This document shows, piece by piece, positions 30,903 through 40,117 of a stretch of DNA of 64,000 nt. Below the pieces are notes generated by a model. That model was given only the letters and a program-made list of their open reading frames with translations, was not told the origin of the DNA and did not search any database. Location of the stretch: contig URGS01000006.1 of NCBI GenBank assembly GCA_900547415.1, positions 28,398 to 92,397 of the forward strand, in the 5' to 3' direction. Position numbers and translations under genes: made by a program. Each line of letters starts with the position of its first letter. Position 1 is the first letter of the stretch. The stretch is from an uncultured Phascolarctobacterium sp. (GTDB lineage Bacteria; Bacillota; Negativicutes; Acidaminococcales; Acidaminococcaceae).

Positions 30903-31241
30903 TTAGATGAGCTCGATGATAGCCATTTCTGCAGCATCACCGCGACGAGGACCTACTCTGTAAATGCGAGTATAGCCGCCTTGTCTGCCTTCATATTTCG
31001 GAGCAATTTCTTCAAAAAGTTTTTTGGTTACAGTCTCATCAACCAGAACAGCCAGAACTTGACGACGAGCGTGCAAGTCATTGCGTTTTGCCAAAGTAAT
31101 CAGTTCAGCAGATTGCTTTGCAACTTCTTTAGCTTTGGTAATGGTGGTTTCGATTCTGCCATATTTGAAGAAGGAAGTTAAAATGCTGCGAAACAGAGCC
31201 TTACGGTTGCTGGAGTTACGACCCAGTTTTCTGTATGCCAT
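30903..31241 (-). CDS. rplQ: 50S ribosomal protein L17
   Basis: Encodes 112 aa, starting MAYRKLGRNSSNRKALFRSI, the bacterial L17 signature. It lies at the exit-tunnel side of the 50S subunit. Last gene of the alpha operon, 18 nt after rpoA, as in most bacteria. Confidence 0.97.
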   Translation of the reverse strand: MAYRKLGRNSSNRKALFRSILTSFFKYGRIETTITKAKEVAKQSAELITLAKRNDLHARRQVLAVLVDETVTKKLFEEIAPKYEGRQGGYTRIYRVGPRRGDAAEMAIIELI

Positions 31242-31259
31242 GTGCTTCTGACCCCCTTA

Positions 31260-32222
31260 TTAGTCTTCATCGTTCTTGCGTAAGGACAATCCCAGATCAC
31301 TCAATTTTTTCTTGATTTCATCCAGGGACTTACGACCCAAGTTACGAACTTTCATCATATCTTCTTCGGATTTCTGAGTCAAGTCATCAACGGTATTGAT
31401 ACCTGCACGACGCAAGCAGTTGTTGCTGCGAGCAGAGAAATCAAGGTCGTCAATAGACATGGAACCAGGACCCGGTTTTTCTGGCTCTACACCTTCCGGT
31501 TCAGAGCCACCAGCAACGCTAATCATAGGTTTAGCAACATCGCCGGTTTGGAACAACTTAAGATAATCAATCAAGATGCCGGAAGCCATATTAACAGCTT
31601 CATCGGGCATTACGCTGCCATCAGTCCAAACTTCTAAAGTAAGCTTGTCATAATTGGTAACGTTACCAACACGGGTATCATTAACAGCAAATTTCACTCT
31701 AGTAATAGGAGAGTAAATGGAGTCTACCGGAATAGTACCAATAGGCTTATCTGCTTGTTTATTTTTATCCGCAGGTACGTAGCCAAGGCCTTTATCAACA
31801 TGGATTTCCATATTGAAAACTGCGTCTTTATCTAAAGTCGCAATGTGCAGCTCAGGGTTCAAAATCTCTACATCAGCGTCAGCAATAATATTTGCTGCGG
31901 TAACTTCCTGCTCACCAGAGCATTCAATACGCAGGATTTTTTCCTCTTCGCAGTCCATTTTCAGGCACAATGCCTTGATGTTCAGAATAACGTCTGCAAC
32001 GTCTTCTCGAACACCGGGAATTGTAGCAAACTCGTGCAGTACACCGTCAATTTTAACGTATTTTACTGCTGCCCCCGGAAGGGAGGAAAGCAATACACGG
32101 CGCAAGCTATTGCCCAGTGTAATGCCGTAGCCTCTCTCGAGCGGCTCCCAAACGAACTTGCCATAGCGTCCATCTTTGCTGATTTCAGCTGTCACCATTT
32201 TAGGTTTCTCAATTTCAATCAT
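31260..32222 (-). CDS. rpoA: RNA polymerase alpha subunit
   Basis: Encodes 320 aa. The N-terminal dimerisation domain (1-225) has RGYGITLGNSLRRVLLSSLP; a flexible linker rich in Glu/Pro follows (VEPEKPGPGS), then the C-terminal DNA-binding domain (255-315) with the helix-hairpin-helix VRNLGRKSLDEIKKKL. It assembles the core enzyme and contacts activators and UP elements. Confidence 0.98.
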   Translation of the reverse strand: MIEIEKPKMVTAEISKDGRYGKFVWEPLERGYGITLGNSLRRVLLSSLPGAAVKYVKIDGVLHEFATIPGVREDVADVILNIKALCLKMDCEEEKILRIECSGEQEVTAANIIADADVEILNPELHIATLDKDAVFNMEIHVDKGLGYVPADKNKQADKPIGTIPVDSIYSPITRVKFAVNDTRVGNVTNYDKLTLEVWTDGSVMPDEAVNMASGILIDYLKLFQTGDVAKPMISVAGGSEPEGVEPEKPGPGSMSIDDLDFSARSNNCLRRAGINTVDDLTQKSEEDMMKVRNLGRKSLDEIKKKLSDLGLSLRKNDED

Positions 32223-32293
32223 TCGGAAAGCCTCCTTCTATCGCGTATTACCACAATACGTCACATAAGTGGGTGGCACAAGATGTTCACTAA

Positions 32294-32887
32294 TTATTTG
32301 GAGTACAACTCAATGATGAGCTGCTCTTCGATAGGAACATCAATTTCCTCACGAGTAGGATAACGGTCAACTTTACCGCCCAGAGTGGTGGTATCTTGTA
32401 CCAGCCATGCAGGAGAGGTTTGAGCTGCCATTTTTTCATCCATGCCTTTGAAGTATTCTTTGGAACGGCTGTTTTCCATTACGGAAATAACGTCACCAGC
32501 ATATACCAGAGCGGAAGGAATGTCCAAACGTTTGCCGTTAACAGCAATGTGGCCATGTCTTACGATTTGGCGAGCTTGACGACGAGTGCTAGCCAGGCCC
32601 AAACGATAAACTACGTTATCGATTCTTCTCTCAAGAAGGATCAACAGGTTTTCACCAGCGATACCCTCCATCTTTTTAGCTTTATCATAGTAGCCACGGA
32701 ATTGTCTTTCCAAGACACCATAGATAAATTTAGCTTTTTGTTTTTCAGTTAACTGAATGCCATATTCACTCTTTTTTCTGTTTTGGCGTTTAGGTTGGCG
32801 TTTAGATTCCTTGTTAACACCCAGAAATTGAGGAGCTAAGCCTAAAGATCTGCATCTTTTCAGGATAGGCGTTCTATCAATTGCCAT
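32294..32887 (-). CDS. rpsD: 30S ribosomal protein S4
   Basis: Encodes 197 aa. The N-terminal part has only one Cys (KRCRSLGLAP), so it is the zinc-free form. The S4 RNA-binding domain is at about 88-150 (RRIDNVVYRLGLASTRRQAR). It is a primary 16S rRNA binder and, in many bacteria, the translational repressor of this operon. Confidence 0.97.
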   Translation of the reverse strand: MAIDRTPILKRCRSLGLAPQFLGVNKESKRQPKRQNRKKSEYGIQLTEKQKAKFIYGVLERQFRGYYDKAKKMEGIAGENLLILLERRIDNVVYRLGLASTRRQARQIVRHGHIAVNGKRLDIPSALVYAGDVISVMENSRSKEYFKGMDEKMAAQTSPAWLVQDTTTLGGKVDRYPTREEIDVPIEEQLIIELYSK

Positions 32888-32903
32888 CTATTTACACCTC
32901 CAA

Positions 32904-33296
32904 TTATACTCTTCTACGTTTCGGCGGACGGCAGCCATTGTGCGGAATCGGAGTAACGTCTTTAATGGAGTTAACTTCGAGACCTGCAGCTTGAAGTGCA
33001 CGAATTGCAGCTTCACGACCTGCGCCAGGACCTTTTACATATACTTCAACTTGTTTCAAGCCATGTTCCATAGCAGCTTTGGTTGCTTCTTCAGCAGCCA
33101 TTTGTGCAGCAAACGGAGTGCTCTTACGGCTGCCACGGAAGCCGAGGCCGCCAGCGGATGCCCAGCTCAAAACGTTACCTTCAGTATCAGAGATGGTAAC
33201 AATAGTATTATTGAAGGTGGAGCGAATGTGCGCTACACCGCTAAGAATATTTTTGCTAACTTTTTTCTTGTTGCGAACAACTTTCTTGCCAGCCAC
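32904..33296 (-). CDS. rpsK: 30S ribosomal protein S11
   Basis: Encodes 130 aa. Conserved NTIVTISDTEGNVLSWASAG, GPGAGREAAIRALQAAGLEV and the basic end NGCRPPKRRRV identify S11 of the platform near the mRNA exit. Confidence 0.97.
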   Translation of the reverse strand: MAGKKVVRNKKKVSKNILSGVAHIRSTFNNTIVTISDTEGNVLSWASAGGLGFRGSRKSTPFAAQMAAEEATKAAMEHGLKQVEVYVKGPGAGREAAIRALQAAGLEVNSIKDVTPIPHNGCRPPKRRRV

Positions 33297-33318
33297 TGGT
33301 TTATCCCTCCCTCGCTAA

Positions 33319-33687
33319 TTATTTCTTTTTGCCTGCAATAGTACGTTTCGGACCTTTACGGGTGCGGGCATTGTTTTTGGTATTTTGGCCGCGAACGGGC
33401 AGACCCATACGATGTCTTCTGCCGCGATAGCTGCCGATTTCGATTAAGCGTTTGATGTTGAGGGATTCCTCACGACGGAGGTCACCTTCTACTTTATATT
33501 CAGTATCCAGAGTTTCACGGATTTTCGCTACTTCATCTTCAGTCAGATCACGAACGCGAGTGTCCGGATTAATACCAGTTTTAGCTAAGATTTCACGAGA
33601 AAGAGTCAGGCCAATGCCGTAGATGTAGGGCAGAGCATACTCGATACGTTTGTCTCTCGGTAAATCGACACCAGAAATACGTGCCAT
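33319..33687 (-). CDS. rpsM: 30S ribosomal protein S13
   Basis: Encodes 122 aa. MARISGVDLPRDKRIEYAL, GIGLTLSREIL and the basic tail (RGQNTKNNARTRKGPKRT) that reaches the P-site tRNA are all present. First ribosomal gene of the alpha operon after rpmJ. Confidence 0.97.
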   Translation of the reverse strand: MARISGVDLPRDKRIEYALPYIYGIGLTLSREILAKTGINPDTRVRDLTEDEVAKIRETLDTEYKVEGDLRREESLNIKRLIEIGSYRGRRHRMGLPVRGQNTKNNARTRKGPKRTIAGKKK

Positions 33688-33704
33688 TAAAGTGCACCTC
33701 CTTC

Positions 33705-33818
33705 TTAACCTTGTTTTTGTTTATGTTTCGGATTTTCGCAAATTACCATTACATGGCCTTTACGTTTAATGACTTTGCATTTTTCACATATTGGCTTAAC
33801 AGACGGTCTTACTTTCAT
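33705..33818 (-). CDS. rpmJ: 50S ribosomal protein L36 (zinc form)
   Basis: Encodes 37 aa: MKVRPSVKPICEKCKVIKRK, then GHVMVICENPKHKQ. The CxxC...C...H ligands are complete, so this is the zinc-binding C+ form. GAGGAGGTTTAATTT precedes the ATG. Standard place between infA and rpsM. Confidence 0.97.
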   Translation of the reverse strand: MKVRPSVKPICEKCKVIKRKGHVMVICENPKHKQKQG

Positions 33819-33847
33819 AAATTAAACCTCCTCTTTGCCTGTCTTGG

Positions 33848-34066
33848 TTATTTAAATCGATAAGTAATTCTTCCACGATTGAGGTCGTACGGAGTCAACT
33901 CCACGGTAACCTTGTCACCAGGCAAAATCTTGATGAAGTTCATACGAATCTTACCGGAAATATGTGCTAAAATCACATGATCGTTTGCCAGTTTTACCTG
34001 GAACATGGCGTTAGGAAGTGCTTCAAGAATTGTGCCTTCAACTTCAATTACGTCTTGTTTGGACAC
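33848..34066 (-). CDS. infA: Translation initiation factor IF-1
   Basis: Encodes 72 aa, a single OB fold (MSKQDVIEVEGTILEALPNA; GDKVTVELTPYDLNRGRI). It occupies the A-site during initiation. Only 11 nt separate it from adk; the map gene that normally lies between them is missing. Confidence 0.97.
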   Translation of the reverse strand: MSKQDVIEVEGTILEALPNAMFQVKLANDHVILAHISGKIRMNFIKILPGDKVTVELTPYDLNRGRITYRFK

Positions 34067-34077
34067 AGTTTACCTCC

Positions 34078-34728
34078 TTATTTGTCACAACCGAGACTAG
34101 CTTTAACGTCAGCATATACTTTGTCAATAGCTTGCAGGCCATCGATTTCTTTGTACACGCCTTGTTTTTTGTAGTACTCGATCAACGGTTCTGTTTGCGC
34201 ATGGTATGCATGCAAACGATTCATAACGGTTTCTTCTTTATCGTCATCACGTTGATAAAGGGCACCGCCACATTTATCACATACACCTTCGACCTTGCTA
34301 GGATTGAAGCTTACATGGTAAGTAGCGCCGCAAGCTTTGCAAATGCGTCTACCTGTCACTCTGCCAACCAATTCTGCATCAGGAACAGCGATATTGATGA
34401 CACCGGTCAATTTAATGCCCAGCTCGCTGAGAATTCCGTCGAGAGCAACTGCCTGCTCTTCGGTTCTCGGAAAACCATCTAACATAAAGCCCTCAGCACA
34501 TTCGGGTTTGGACAAGCCTTCGCGAACGATGCCAATGGTTACGACGTCGGGAACAAGTCCGCCAGCGTCCATATATTTTTTAGCCTCTTTACCAAGCTCA
34601 GTGCCCTGTTTTACAGCTGCACGGAACATGTCTCCAGTGGAGATATGAGGGATTTTGAATTCTTCAACTAATCTTTCTGCTTGAGTGCCTTTACCAGCAC
34701 CCGGAGGGCCCATTAAAAGAATATACAT
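34078..34728 (-). CDS. adk: Adenylate kinase (zinc-type lid)
   Basis: Encodes 216 aa. P-loop GPPGAGKGTQ at 7-16, DGFPRT at about 84, and a lid with four Cys (CKACGATYH ... CDKCGGAL), the zinc-binding version typical of Gram-positive-lineage enzymes. Interconverts ATP+AMP and 2 ADP. It follows secY by 12 nt. Confidence 0.97.
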   Translation of the reverse strand: MYILLMGPPGAGKGTQAERLVEEFKIPHISTGDMFRAAVKQGTELGKEAKKYMDAGGLVPDVVTIGIVREGLSKPECAEGFMLDGFPRTEEQAVALDGILSELGIKLTGVINIAVPDAELVGRVTGRRICKACGATYHVSFNPSKVEGVCDKCGGALYQRDDDKEETVMNRLHAYHAQTEPLIEYYKKQGVYKEIDGLQAIDKVYADVKASLGCDK

Positions 34729-34740
34729 TCTGTATTCCTC

Positions 34741-35997
34741 CTATTTCATAAAGCCATGATAATGACGCATCAGTACCAAGGACTCTATTTGCTTCATAGT
34801 ATCCAAGGCAACACCGACGACGATCAAGAGCGCGGTACCACCGAAGTAGATACCTTCAATTTTAGTCATCCAGCCTATTACATTCGGCATAAGCGCGATT
34901 AATGAGAGGAAGATAGCGCCTGCCAAGGTAATTCTAGACATCACTCTGTCCAGATAATCGCTGGTAGGCTTACCAGGACGGATACCCGGAATAAAGCCAC
35001 CATTCTTTTTCATGTTGTCTGCTAAATCACCTATGTTCAAGCTAACAGCTGTATAGAAATAGGTGAAGAAGAGAATCATGAGAATGTACAAGGTAGTGTG
35101 GAGGGGAGTTCCCCATCCTAACATCTGCCCCATGGATTTAACCCAAGGAATATCTACAAACTGAGCAATTGTAATCGGAAACATCAGCACAGAAGAAGCG
35201 AAGATGATTGGGATTACGCCTGCTTGATTTACCTTTAAGGGAAGAAAGCTTGTAGAACCGCCGTAAGTTCTTCTACCAACAACACGCTTGGCATATTGAA
35301 CGGGAATTTTGCGAATGCCTTGGGTAATCATGATTACAAAAACAATCATAGCCAAAGCGATAGCCGCGAACAAAATTACGTTCAATAAATTAACCGTACC
35401 AGCCTGTAAGTATTGGAAAATTACTTGGAGTCCATCAGGAAGCCTTGATACAATACCTGCGAAGATAATCAAGGAAATACCATTTCCGACACCCTTAGCA
35501 GTAATCTGCTCACCGATCCACATCAGGAATACGGTGCCTGTAGTCAAAGTGAGAGCAATCAGCAGGATTGAACCAATCCCGGGGTTATTGATTGCTTCAC
35601 GCAGGCCATAGGCCATACCACAAGCTTGGATGAAGCCCAAGCCGACTGTCAGCATACGAGTCAGCTTGGTGGTTTTTTTGAAGCCCTCTTCGCCTTCTTT
35701 GGACCATTGTTCCAAAGTTGGTACGACAACCTTCAGGAGCTGCAAAATAATTGAAGCATTAATGTATGGGGTAATACTCATAGCAAAAATGGAGAATTTG
35801 CTCAAGGCGCCGCCGCTGAACATATCCAGCAAACCGAAGAGATTACCGCTTCGGAAAAGCTGCTCAATTACAGTAGCATTAACGCCAGGAACAGGTATGT
35901 GTGTTCCAGCCCTGAATACGATGAACATGGCGAGAGTAAATACAACTTTTTGCCTGAGTTCTGTAATTCTAAATATGTTTGCAAGGGCTGCTAACAC
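34741..35997 (-). CDS. secY: Protein translocase subunit SecY
   Basis: Encodes 418 aa with ten membrane helices. Signatures are VFRAGTHIPVPGVN in the first periplasmic loop region and GIRPGKPTSDYLDRVMSRIT near helix 8. It is the channel for Sec export and membrane insertion. Its first base is 1 nt from the rplO stop. Confidence 0.97.
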   Translation of the reverse strand: MLAALANIFRITELRQKVVFTLAMFIVFRAGTHIPVPGVNATVIEQLFRSGNLFGLLDMFSGGALSKFSIFAMSITPYINASIILQLLKVVVPTLEQWSKEGEEGFKKTTKLTRMLTVGLGFIQACGMAYGLREAINNPGIGSILLIALTLTTGTVFLMWIGEQITAKGVGNGISLIIFAGIVSRLPDGLQVIFQYLQAGTVNLLNVILFAAIALAMIVFVIMITQGIRKIPVQYAKRVVGRRTYGGSTSFLPLKVNQAGVIPIIFASSVLMFPITIAQFVDIPWVKSMGQMLGWGTPLHTTLYILMILFFTYFYTAVSLNIGDLADNMKKNGGFIPGIRPGKPTSDYLDRVMSRITLAGAIFLSLIALMPNVIGWMTKIEGIYFGGTALLIVVGVALDTMKQIESLVLMRHYHGFMK

Positions 35998-35998
35998 T

Positions 35999-36439
35999 TT
36001 AGATCACCTCAACCTTGCCGCCTGCTGCAATGATTTTTTCTTCAGCAGTTTTGCTGAAGCCCATAGCTTGAACGGTAAGTTTTTTGGTCAATTCACCATT
36101 ACCGAGGATACGAACACCATCGCGAATGTTCTTGATGATGCCTTCTTCGATGAGCATTACGGGATCAACAACGGTGTCATCCTCAAAGCGGTTGAGAACG
36201 CTAACGTTGATTTCAACATAATCTTTACCGAATTTATTGTAGAAGCCACGTTTCGGCAGACGCAGGTACAGAGGTCTTTGACCACCTTCGAAACCAGGGC
36301 GTTTAACGCCGCCGGAACGAGATTTTTGACCTTTTTGGCCTTTACCGGAAGTTTTGCCCAGACCAGAGCCCAGACCACGGCCTACGCGAACAGCTTCGCG
36401 TTTAGATCCCGGAGCGGGAGACAATTCATGTAAATTCAT
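35999..36439 (-). CDS. rplO: 50S ribosomal protein L15
   Basis: Encodes 146 aa: MNLHELSPAPGSKREAVRVG, a glycine/arginine-rich RNA-binding N terminus (SGKGQKGQKSRSGG), then the globular end. A late assembly protein, placed as usual before secY. Confidence 0.97.
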   Translation of the reverse strand: MNLHELSPAPGSKREAVRVGRGLGSGLGKTSGKGQKGQKSRSGGVKRPGFEGGQRPLYLRLPKRGFYNKFGKDYVEINVSVLNRFEDDTVVDPVMLIEEGIIKNIRDGVRILGNGELTKKLTVQAMGFSKTAEEKIIAAGGKVEVI

Positions 36440-36459
36440 TATCTGTACACCTCCTTGTC

Positions 36460-36639
36460 TTACGCTTCTTCAACTTTCACGAGATGTTCAACTTTGTGAA
36501 CCATGCCGCGAATAGTCGGAGTGTCTTCTTTAACTACGAAAGTATTGATTTTGCCTAAGCCCAAAGCTTTAACGGTTGCACGTTGATCTTTCGGGTAACC
36601 GATCAAGCTGCGGGTCAGAGTGATTTTAATTTGTGCCAT
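36460..36639 (-). CDS. rpmD: 50S ribosomal protein L30
   Basis: Encodes 59 aa: MAQIKITLTRSLIGYPKDQR, LGLGKINTFVVKEDTPTI. It has the bacterial short form. AAGGAGGACTTTGTC precedes the ATG. Located between rpsE and rplO. Confidence 0.96.
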   Translation of the reverse strand: MAQIKITLTRSLIGYPKDQRATVKALGLGKINTFVVKEDTPTIRGMVHKVEHLVKVEEA

Positions 36640-36652
36640 GACAAAGTCCTCC

Positions 36653-37153
36653 TTAGCCCAACAATTCTTCTACGGTTTTACCACGCAGAGCTGCAACAGC
36701 TTCAGCACTCTTCAAGGATTTCAGACCTTCAATGGTTGCACGAACCATGTTGTTCGGGTTAGAAGAACCTTGAGATTTAGTCAGAATGTCGCGTACGCCA
36801 GCCAATTCCAATACGGCACGTACAGGGCCGCCAGCGATAACGCCGGTACCTTCTGCAGCCGGTTTCAGGAATACACGGCCTGCGCCGAATACACCAATGA
36901 TTTCATGGGGGATACTGGTACCAACCATGGGTACAGTGATCATGTTTTTCTTAGCGTCTTCTACGCCTTTACGAATAGCTTCGGGAACCTCAGCAGCTTT
37001 ACCAAGACCCATACCTACATGACCATTTTCGTCACCTACAACAACAAGTGCAGCGAAGGAGAAACGACGTCCGCCTTTAACAACCTTAGCAACACGGTTG
37101 ATGAAAACGACTCTTTCTTGTAATTCGTTTTCTTTATTTTCGAAGTTCGCCAC
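36653..37153 (-). CDS. rpsE: 30S ribosomal protein S5
   Basis: Encodes 166 aa. N-terminal double-stranded RNA-binding fold (LQERVVFINRVAKVVKGGRR) and C-terminal GTGVIAGGPVRAVLELAGV. It helps mRNA unwinding and decoding fidelity. Confidence 0.97.
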   Translation of the reverse strand: MANFENKENELQERVVFINRVAKVVKGGRRFSFAALVVVGDENGHVGMGLGKAAEVPEAIRKGVEDAKKNMITVPMVGTSIPHEIIGVFGAGRVFLKPAAEGTGVIAGGPVRAVLELAGVRDILTKSQGSSNPNNMVRATIEGLKSLKSAEAVAALRGKTVEELLG

Positions 37154-37170
37154 TTTATTTCCTCCTTCTC

Positions 37171-37533
37171 TTAGAATACCAGGCCAGCTTCACGAGCAGC
37201 TTCAGCAAGAGCAGCTACACGACCATGGTACAGGTAACCACCACGATCAAATACTACCTCTTTTACGCCTTTAGCCATAGCTTTTTCAGCAATTGCCTTA
37301 CCTACAGCTTTAGCAGCCTCGATGTTGCCACCATAGGTTTCTTTCATGTTCTTTTCAACGGTGCTAGCAGCAGCGATGGTTTCGCCGGTCTCATCGTTAA
37401 TTACTTGTGCATAAATGTTAGACAAGGAACGATATACGTTCAGACGAGGTCTTTCTGCTGTACCGATAATATATCTACGAGAACGGAGATGACGTTTTTG
37501 ACGTTTCTCGTTTTTATCAACTCTGTTAAGCAA
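37171..37533 (-). CDS. rplR: 50S ribosomal protein L18
   Basis: Encodes 120 aa from a TTG at 37533 (MLNRVDKNEKRQKRHL), which is 8 nt from GGGAG; the GTG three codons earlier touches the ribosome site. RPRLNVYRSLSNIYAQVI and VVFDRGGYLYHGRV are family signatures. It binds 5S rRNA with L5. Confidence 0.95.
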   Translation of the reverse strand: MLNRVDKNEKRQKRHLRSRRYIIGTAERPRLNVYRSLSNIYAQVINDETGETIAAASTVEKNMKETYGGNIEAAKAVGKAIAEKAMAKGVKEVVFDRGGYLYHGRVAALAEAAREAGLVF

Positions 37534-37558
37534 GAGTTTCACTCCCTTCTTTTAGAAA

Positions 37559-38107
37559 TTATTTCTTACCTTTAGCGCCAGCTTTACCAACCTTACGACG
37601 AACAAATTCGCCCTCGTAACGGATACCCTTACCTTTGTAAGGTTCAGGCGGACGCAGGGTGCGGATGTCAGCAGCAACAGCGCCTACAACCTCTTTGTTA
37701 GCGCCACTTACAACGATCTTATTCGGAGAAGGCACTTCAAAGGTAATACCTGCAGGCGGCTCTTTTACTACAGGGTGAGAGAAACCCAGAGTAAAGTTGA
37801 TGTTTTTACCTTGCAGAGCACAACGATAGCCAACGCCATTGATTTCCAGAGTTTTGCTGAAACCTTGGGTTACGCCTACTACCATGTTGTTGATCAAGGT
37901 ACGGGACAGACCATGGAGAGAACGGTTTTCCTTCTCATCATTAGGACGTTCAACAGTCAGAACACCGTTGTCCAGGGTCAGTTTCATGTTTTTACTGATT
38001 TGGCGAGAAAGTTCGCCTTTAGGACCTTTAACGGTCACAAAGTTGTTTTCAATAGTAACTGTTACACCAGCGGGAACAGTAATTGGCATCTTACCAATTC
38101 TAGACAC
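37559..38107 (-). CDS. rplF: 50S ribosomal protein L6
   Basis: Encodes 182 aa, two repeats of the L6 fold. MSRIGKMPITVPAGVTV and the C-terminal PEPYKGKGIRYEGE are diagnostic. It sits near the factor-binding site. Confidence 0.97.
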   Translation of the reverse strand: MSRIGKMPITVPAGVTVTIENNFVTVKGPKGELSRQISKNMKLTLDNGVLTVERPNDEKENRSLHGLSRTLINNMVVGVTQGFSKTLEINGVGYRCALQGKNINFTLGFSHPVVKEPPAGITFEVPSPNKIVVSGANKEVVGAVAADIRTLRPPEPYKGKGIRYEGEFVRRKVGKAGAKGKK

Positions 38108-38134
38108 TTACGAGCACCTCCTATCTTTCAAGTA

Positions 38135-38533
38135 TTACCATACGTATGCGAGTACTTCGCCGCCCAGACCAGCTTTACGTGCAGCTTTATCGGTCATCAG
38201 GCCTTGAGAAGTAGAAATCAATGCGATACCCAGACCTCCGAGGACTCTAGGCAGTTGGTCTTTTTGAGAGTAAACTCTCAGACCGGGTTTAGAAATACGT
38301 TTGATGCCGGAGATAACTTTCTCTTTGTTAGCACCGTATTTCAGGCTGACACGGATAACACCTTGTTTGCTGTCAGCAATAACTTCGAAATCTTTAATGA
38401 AGCCCTCAGCTTTCAGAATTTCAGCGATTGCAACCTTAATCTTGCTGCTGGGGATTTCAACTTTATCATGATGAACTGAATTTGCGTTACGAATACGAGT
38501 AAGCATATCAGCAATCGGGTCAGTCATTACCAT
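38135..38533 (-). CDS. rpsH: 30S ribosomal protein S8
   Basis: Encodes 132 aa starting MVMTDPIADMLTRIRNANSV; GGAGGGTATTTAAGT supports the first ATG. The end LGGEVLAYVW is canonical. It is a primary 16S binder and the spc-operon translational repressor in E. coli. Confidence 0.97.
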   Translation of the reverse strand: MVMTDPIADMLTRIRNANSVHHDKVEIPSSKIKVAIAEILKAEGFIKDFEVIADSKQGVIRVSLKYGANKEKVISGIKRISKPGLRVYSQKDQLPRVLGGLGIALISTSQGLMTDKAARKAGLGGEVLAYVW

Positions 38534-38565
38534 ACTTAAATACCCTCCTTCCTTAGTAGTCTGTA

Positions 38566-38751
38566 TTACCAGCTTGCTTTGGTTACGCCCGGAATAGCTC
38601 CTTTGTATGCATATTCACGGAAGCAGATACGGCAGAGGCCAAATTTACGCATATAGCCATGAGGTCTGCCGCAAACTTTGCAGCGGTTATAACGGCGAAC
38701 TTCAAACTTAGGCTCGCCTTTCCATTTTTCGATCAGGGCTTTTTTAGCCAA
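38566..38751 (-). CDS. rpsZ: 30S ribosomal protein S14, type Z
   Basis: Encodes 61 aa, the short zinc form: CKVCGRPHGYMRKFGLCRIC supplies four Cys ligands. The end GVTKASW is conserved. The zinc form supports a Bacillota-type genome. Confidence 0.97.
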   Translation of the reverse strand: MAKKALIEKWKGEPKFEVRRYNRCKVCGRPHGYMRKFGLCRICFREYAYKGAIPGVTKASW

Positions 38752-38767
38752 TGTATTCCCTCCTCAC

Positions 38768-39313
38768 TTATGCGCCGAACGGCATGCCGAGGAGTTTGAG
38801 TAATTCTCTAGCTTCCTCGTCAGTCTTAGCGGTAGTTACGATGATGATATCCATGCCGCGAACTTTATCAATCTTGTCATAATCGATTTCCGGGAAAATC
38901 AATTGCTCTTTCAGACCCAGGGCATAGTTGCCACGGCCATCAAATGCAGTTGCGCTAACACCACGGAAGTCACGTACGCGGGGCAGTGCGAGGTTCATCA
39001 GTTTATCAAGGAAGTAGTACATACGGTCGCCACGCAGGGTAACTTTAGCGCCCAGAGGCATACCTTGACGTACCTTGAAGTTTGCGATGGATTTTTTAGC
39101 TTTGGTGATAACAGGTTTTTGGCCAGCGATTTGAGTCATATCTGCAACTGCAGACTCCAGAGCTTTGCTGTTGCCTACTGCTTCGCCAACGCCCATGTTG
39201 ATGATAACTTTCTCAACTTTGGGGATTTCCATTACATTTTTATATTGGAATTTGTCTTGCAGGCCTTTAACAACCTCAGACAAATATTTTTCTTGCAATC
39301 TGGTCTTTGCCAT
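38768..39313 (-). CDS. rplE: 50S ribosomal protein L5
   Basis: Encodes 181 aa. VIINMGVGEAVGNSKALESA, the PVITKAKKSIANFKVRQG segment and the closing DEEARELLKLLGMPF are typical. It binds 5S rRNA and the P-site tRNA. Confidence 0.97.
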   Translation of the reverse strand: MAKTRLQEKYLSEVVKGLQDKFQYKNVMEIPKVEKVIINMGVGEAVGNSKALESAVADMTQIAGQKPVITKAKKSIANFKVRQGMPLGAKVTLRGDRMYYFLDKLMNLALPRVRDFRGVSATAFDGRGNYALGLKEQLIFPEIDYDKIDKVRGMDIIIVTTAKTDEEARELLKLLGMPFGA

Positions 39314-39340
39314 TCAGTAATTTCCTCCTTTCCCGGAAAA

Positions 39341-39670
39341 TTATTTATCGATTACTTCGCCACATTTTTTGCAGGTTCTAACGTAGGAACCAGCAACCAG
39401 GGTCTTTTGAATACGGGTAGCTTTTTTGCAAGCCGGGCATACCAACATTACTTTAGAAGCAACAATCGGAGCTTCTTTAGTGATGATGCCGCCTTGAGGA
39501 TTTGCCTGAGACGGTCTGGTATGACGTTTAACTTTATTGATGCCTTCGACAACCACTTTGGCTTTCTTAGGCAGAGCTTCAACGATCTTACCTTGCTTGC
39601 CTTTGTCCTTACCGGACAGTACAAGAACGGTATCGCCTTTTTTAACATGCAGCTTTACAGCATTTGCCAT
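39341..39670 (-). CDS. rplX: 50S ribosomal protein L24 with C-terminal zinc motif
   Basis: Encodes 109 aa. KOW motif near the start (GDTVLVLSGKDKGKQGKI). The C-terminal part carries VCPACKKATR and CKKCGEVIDK, a two-knuckle zinc site common in Bacillota L24. It starts 50S assembly. Confidence 0.97.
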   Translation of the reverse strand: MANAVKLHVKKGDTVLVLSGKDKGKQGKIVEALPKKAKVVVEGINKVKRHTRPSQANPQGGIITKEAPIVASKVMLVCPACKKATRIQKTLVAGSYVRTCKKCGEVIDK

Positions 39671-39710
39671 GTCAAGAACACCTCCTTACAGTGCGTTGTT
39701 ATCTGATTTC

Positions 39711-40079
39711 TTACAGCACTTCCGGTGCCAGAGAAATAATTTTCATGTAATCTTTTTCACGCAGTTCGCGAGCAACAGGTCCGAAAATACGGGTGCCGCG
39801 CGGGCTCTTGTCGTCTTTAATGATAACTGCTGCGTTCTCGTCGAAACGGATGTAGGAGCCGTCAGCACGACGTACACCTTTCACGGAACGAACAACAACT
39901 GCTTTAACTACGTCACCTTTTTTTACAACGCCACCGGGTGATGCATCTTTAACAGCACATACGATAACGTCACCGATATTAGCATATCTACGGTAAGAAC
40001 CGCCTAATACACGGATACACATAACTTTCTTAGCGCCAGTGTTGTCACCAACATTAAGGATAGTTTGTTGTTGTATCAT
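39711..40079 (-). CDS. rplN: 50S ribosomal protein L14
   Basis: Encodes 122 aa, MIQQQTILNVGDNTGAKKVM and RGTRIFGPVARELR. It forms inter-subunit bridge B8 and is the site where RsfS binds. Confidence 0.97.
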   Translation of the reverse strand: MIQQQTILNVGDNTGAKKVMCIRVLGGSYRRYANIGDVIVCAVKDASPGGVVKKGDVVKAVVVRSVKGVRRADGSYIRFDENAAVIIKDDKSPRGTRIFGPVARELREKDYMKIISLAPEVL

Positions 40080-40117
40080 GGATTTCCCTCCCTTGCCGAT
40101 CTATCTATACGGCAAAA

